Shown here piece after piece: positions 5,923 through 7,202 of a stretch of 7,202 nt of DNA. The translations under genes were made by a program, and so were the position numbers. Below the pieces are notes generated by a model that worked only from the letters and a program-made list of their open reading frames with translations, did not search any database and had not been told where the DNA came from. The stretch is from Candidatus Poribacteria bacterium. GTDB lineage: Bacteria; Poribacteria; WGA-4E; GCA-2687025. Within the stretch, counting starts at the first letter, position 1; the number at the start of each line of letters is the position of its first letter. The stretch is from NCBI GenBank assembly GCA_002687025.1, contig NYZG01000170.1, forward strand, positions 1 to 7,202, in the 5' to 3' direction.

Positions 5923-7059
5923 TCACAGAGCGGCCTCGTACAGGTTCCTGAAATCGCGGCCTGTGAGCGGCCGCGGGTTGTACTTGCCCGTCCACTCGTC
6001 GGTCGCCAGCTCCGCCAGCTCGTCCAGGTCGTCGAGAGCGACGCCGTGGTCGCGCAGGCACGTCGGCATGTCTGCGGCCGAGCGTAGCGCCTCGACGCGA
6101 GCGCGCAACGCCGCGCCGCCGGGCGCTGCCAGGCCGTCGTACCTCCCTGCCAGGCGCGCTTCATTGTACGCCACGACGTGGGGCAGCATCAGACCGACGG
6201 CGGCGCCGTGCGGAACGCCGTGACGGGCGGTCAACGGGTTCGCGGACGCGTGCGCCGCCCCCAGCATGGAGTTCTCGATGGCCGCGCCGGCGTAGTGCGC
6301 TCCCAAGAGCATCGCTGCGCGCGCATCGATGTCGTCCGGCGCAGTCAGGGCCCGTTCGAAGGAGGAGTCGAGCAGCGCGAACGCTTCCCGCGCGTACAGT
6401 CGCGACATCGGGTTCGCCTTGGTGGACACGTAACTCTCGACGGCGTGCGCGATGGCATCCATGCCCGTCGCCGCGGTGACGGAGAACGGCATGGTGGTCG
6501 TCAGGGAGGCGTCGAGGATGACGGCTCGGAAGCGCGCGTTGAGGTCGCCGCAAGCCATCTTCCGATGGGTCTCGGGGTCGGAGATGAGCGCGTAGGATTG
6601 GGCCTCGCTGCCGGTTCCCGCCGTCGTGGGCACGCCGATCGACGGGAGCATGGCCCCGCCCGCCTTGCCGTATCCCCAGTAGTCGGACATGACGCCACCG
6701 TTCGTCAGTATGAAGTTGGCGGCCTTGGCGCAGTCCATGGCGCTGCCGCCGCCGAGACCGACGATGAGGTCTATGGAGGCGGTCTCCCGCGCGTGGTCGG
6801 CCGTCGCCGCGACATCGTCTGAGGAGGGGTTGGGGCGCACGCGATCGTAGATGACCGGCGGGATGTCGGCCGCTCGCAGCGAGTGGAGCGCACGTTCGAG
6901 AATCCCGGCCGAGGCGATCCCTGCATCTGTCACCACCAGGGCGCGCGTCGCTCCCAAGCCCTGCGCCAGAGCGCCCAGCCGCGCGAGGCTGCCGACGCCG
7001 CAGACCACGCGGGGGCCGGGTATGTGATCGAACGCCTCGATGGCGCAACGCCGGCTCAT
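5923..7059 (-). CDS. Iron-containing (group III) alcohol dehydrogenase
   Basis: A 378-residue NAD(P)-dependent alcohol dehydrogenase of the FucO/AdhB-like iron family, which interconverts an alcohol and an aldehyde or ketone in the cytoplasm. The N-terminal dinucleotide domain has G-L-G-G-G-S-A-M-D-C at 101-110 and P-T-T-A-G-T-G-S-E at 144-152. The metal set is complete: Asp201 and His205 in D-A-I-A-H-A-V-E-S, His270 in G-A-A-H, and His284 in V-P-H-G; the 14-residue step between the last two matches E. coli FucO (His263/His277). The residue equal to FucO His267 is Asn274 instead. The start at 7059 is set by its ATGA overlap with the stop of the preceding aldehyde dehydrogenase; a weak ACAGG lies 7 bases upstream. 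An upstream ATG at 7128 would run 69 bases back into that gene. The coupling suggests both enzymes work on one substrate; which one cannot be told. Confidence 0.95.
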   Translation of the reverse strand: MSRRCAIEAFDHIPGPRVVCGVGSLARLGALAQGLGATRALVVTDAGIASAGILERALHSLRAADIPPVIYDRVRPNPSSDDVAATADHARETASIDLIVGLGGGSAMDCAKAANFILTNGGVMSDYWGYGKAGGAMLPSIGVPTTAGTGSEAQSYALISDPETHRKMACGDLNARFRAVILDASLTTTMPFSVTAATGMDAIAHAVESYVSTKANPMSRLYAREAFALLDSSFERALTAPDDIDARAAMLLGAHYAGAAIENSMLGAAHASANPLTARHGVPHGAAVGLMLPHVVAYNEARLAGRYDGLAAPGGAALRARVEALRSAADMPTCLRDHGVALDDLDELAELATDEWTGKYNPRPLTGRDFRNLYEAAL

Positions 7060-7202
7060 GCGGTGGCCTGTAGGGCTCGCTGGCGGTACAGATGCTCGAA
7101 CAGGTTGCCCTCGTGCGGCTGATCCCACGAGATGCGGTTGGTGGGGATCGGCCCGATGTTCAGGCGCTCGACGTGCGGGGATGCAATCAACTCGCGGACG
7201 AA
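7056..7202 (-). CDS. Aldehyde dehydrogenase, C-terminal fragment (continues past window edge)
   Basis: Reading the minus strand from the edge gives an open frame of 48 codons and a TGA at 7058-7056. Its sequence includes S-P-H-V-E-R-L-N-I-G-P-I-P-T and then W-D-Q-P-H-E-G-N-L-F-E-H-L-Y. I recognise this as the C-terminal end of NAD(P)-dependent aldehyde dehydrogenases, where a strand with N-x-G-P-I-P-T precedes a P-H-E/G-N tail. The catalytic Cys and Glu lie outside the window, so activity cannot be judged. The stop overlaps the Fe-ADH start as ATGA, a common translational coupling. Together the two would turn an alcohol into an acid, or the reverse, through an aldehyde. Cut by the window edge, not a pseudogene as far as can be seen. 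Confidence 0.82.
   Translation of the reverse strand, partial: FVRELIASPHVERLNIGPIPTNRISWDQPHEGNLFEHLYRQRALQATA

Noticed and set aside
5867..6061. Longer form of the eight-repeat propeller starting at 6061
   Set aside because: The extra 65 residues overlap the Fe-ADH coding region, are Arg/Pro-rich and would bury the signal peptide inside the protein.
6178..6822. Plus-strand open frame of 214 codons antisense to the Fe-ADH gene
   Set aside because: It is rich in Gly, Arg and Val with no domain pattern, and the opposite strand is an unambiguous Fe-ADH.

Overview
The window is GC-rich, gene-dense bacterial chromosomal DNA. It holds seven complete protein genes and the 3' end of an eighth. I see no rRNA, tRNA, CRISPR array or insertion sequence. 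The mix of a GH172/DUF2961 protein, two exported PQQ-like beta-propellers whose mature ends start with a D-W-P-x-x-R-G motif, a HemN-like radical SAM enzyme and a VapBC-type module is what I associate with environmental, often uncultured lineages such as Planctomycetota, Armatimonadota, Poribacteria or Latescibacterota. No marker gene is present to decide the phylum, so this is only an impression.

Layout, left to right. Positions 1-179 are a leader without a supported gene. A plus-strand GH172-type (DUF2961) glycoside hydrolase follows at 180-1220. Everything after it is on the minus strand. In transcription order, starting from the right edge, these are: the last 48 codons of an aldehyde dehydrogenase (7202-7056); an iron-containing alcohol dehydrogenase (7059-5923) joined to it by an ATGA stop/start overlap; an exported eight-repeat beta-propeller (5866-4769); a HemN/HemW-like radical SAM protein (4764-3412) starting 4 bases after the propeller stop; a second exported PQQ-like beta-propeller (3360-2089); and, after a 97-base gap with a possible promoter, an antitoxin-like gene (1991-1728) and a PIN-domain (VapC-type) toxin (1725-1264). 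The toxin and the GH172 gene converge on a 43-base gap with a small inverted repeat.

How the genes may work together. The ALDH/Fe-ADH pair is translationally coupled and probably handles one alcohol/aldehyde/acid interconversion in the cytoplasm. The propeller and radical SAM gene downstream are tightly packed and probably on the same transcript, although one product is exported and the other is cytoplasmic. The second propeller, 51 bases further on, may be the operon's last gene. The toxin-antitoxin pair looks like an independent cassette between this operon and the GH172 gene. The most interesting points are the unusual five-gene redox/propeller/radical SAM string, the Asn in place of the catalytic-region His in the Fe-ADH, the loss of the fourth HemN cysteine in the radical SAM protein, and the near-perfect 40-residue periodicity of the first propeller. 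Nothing here proves a new system. The operon is the best candidate for one.
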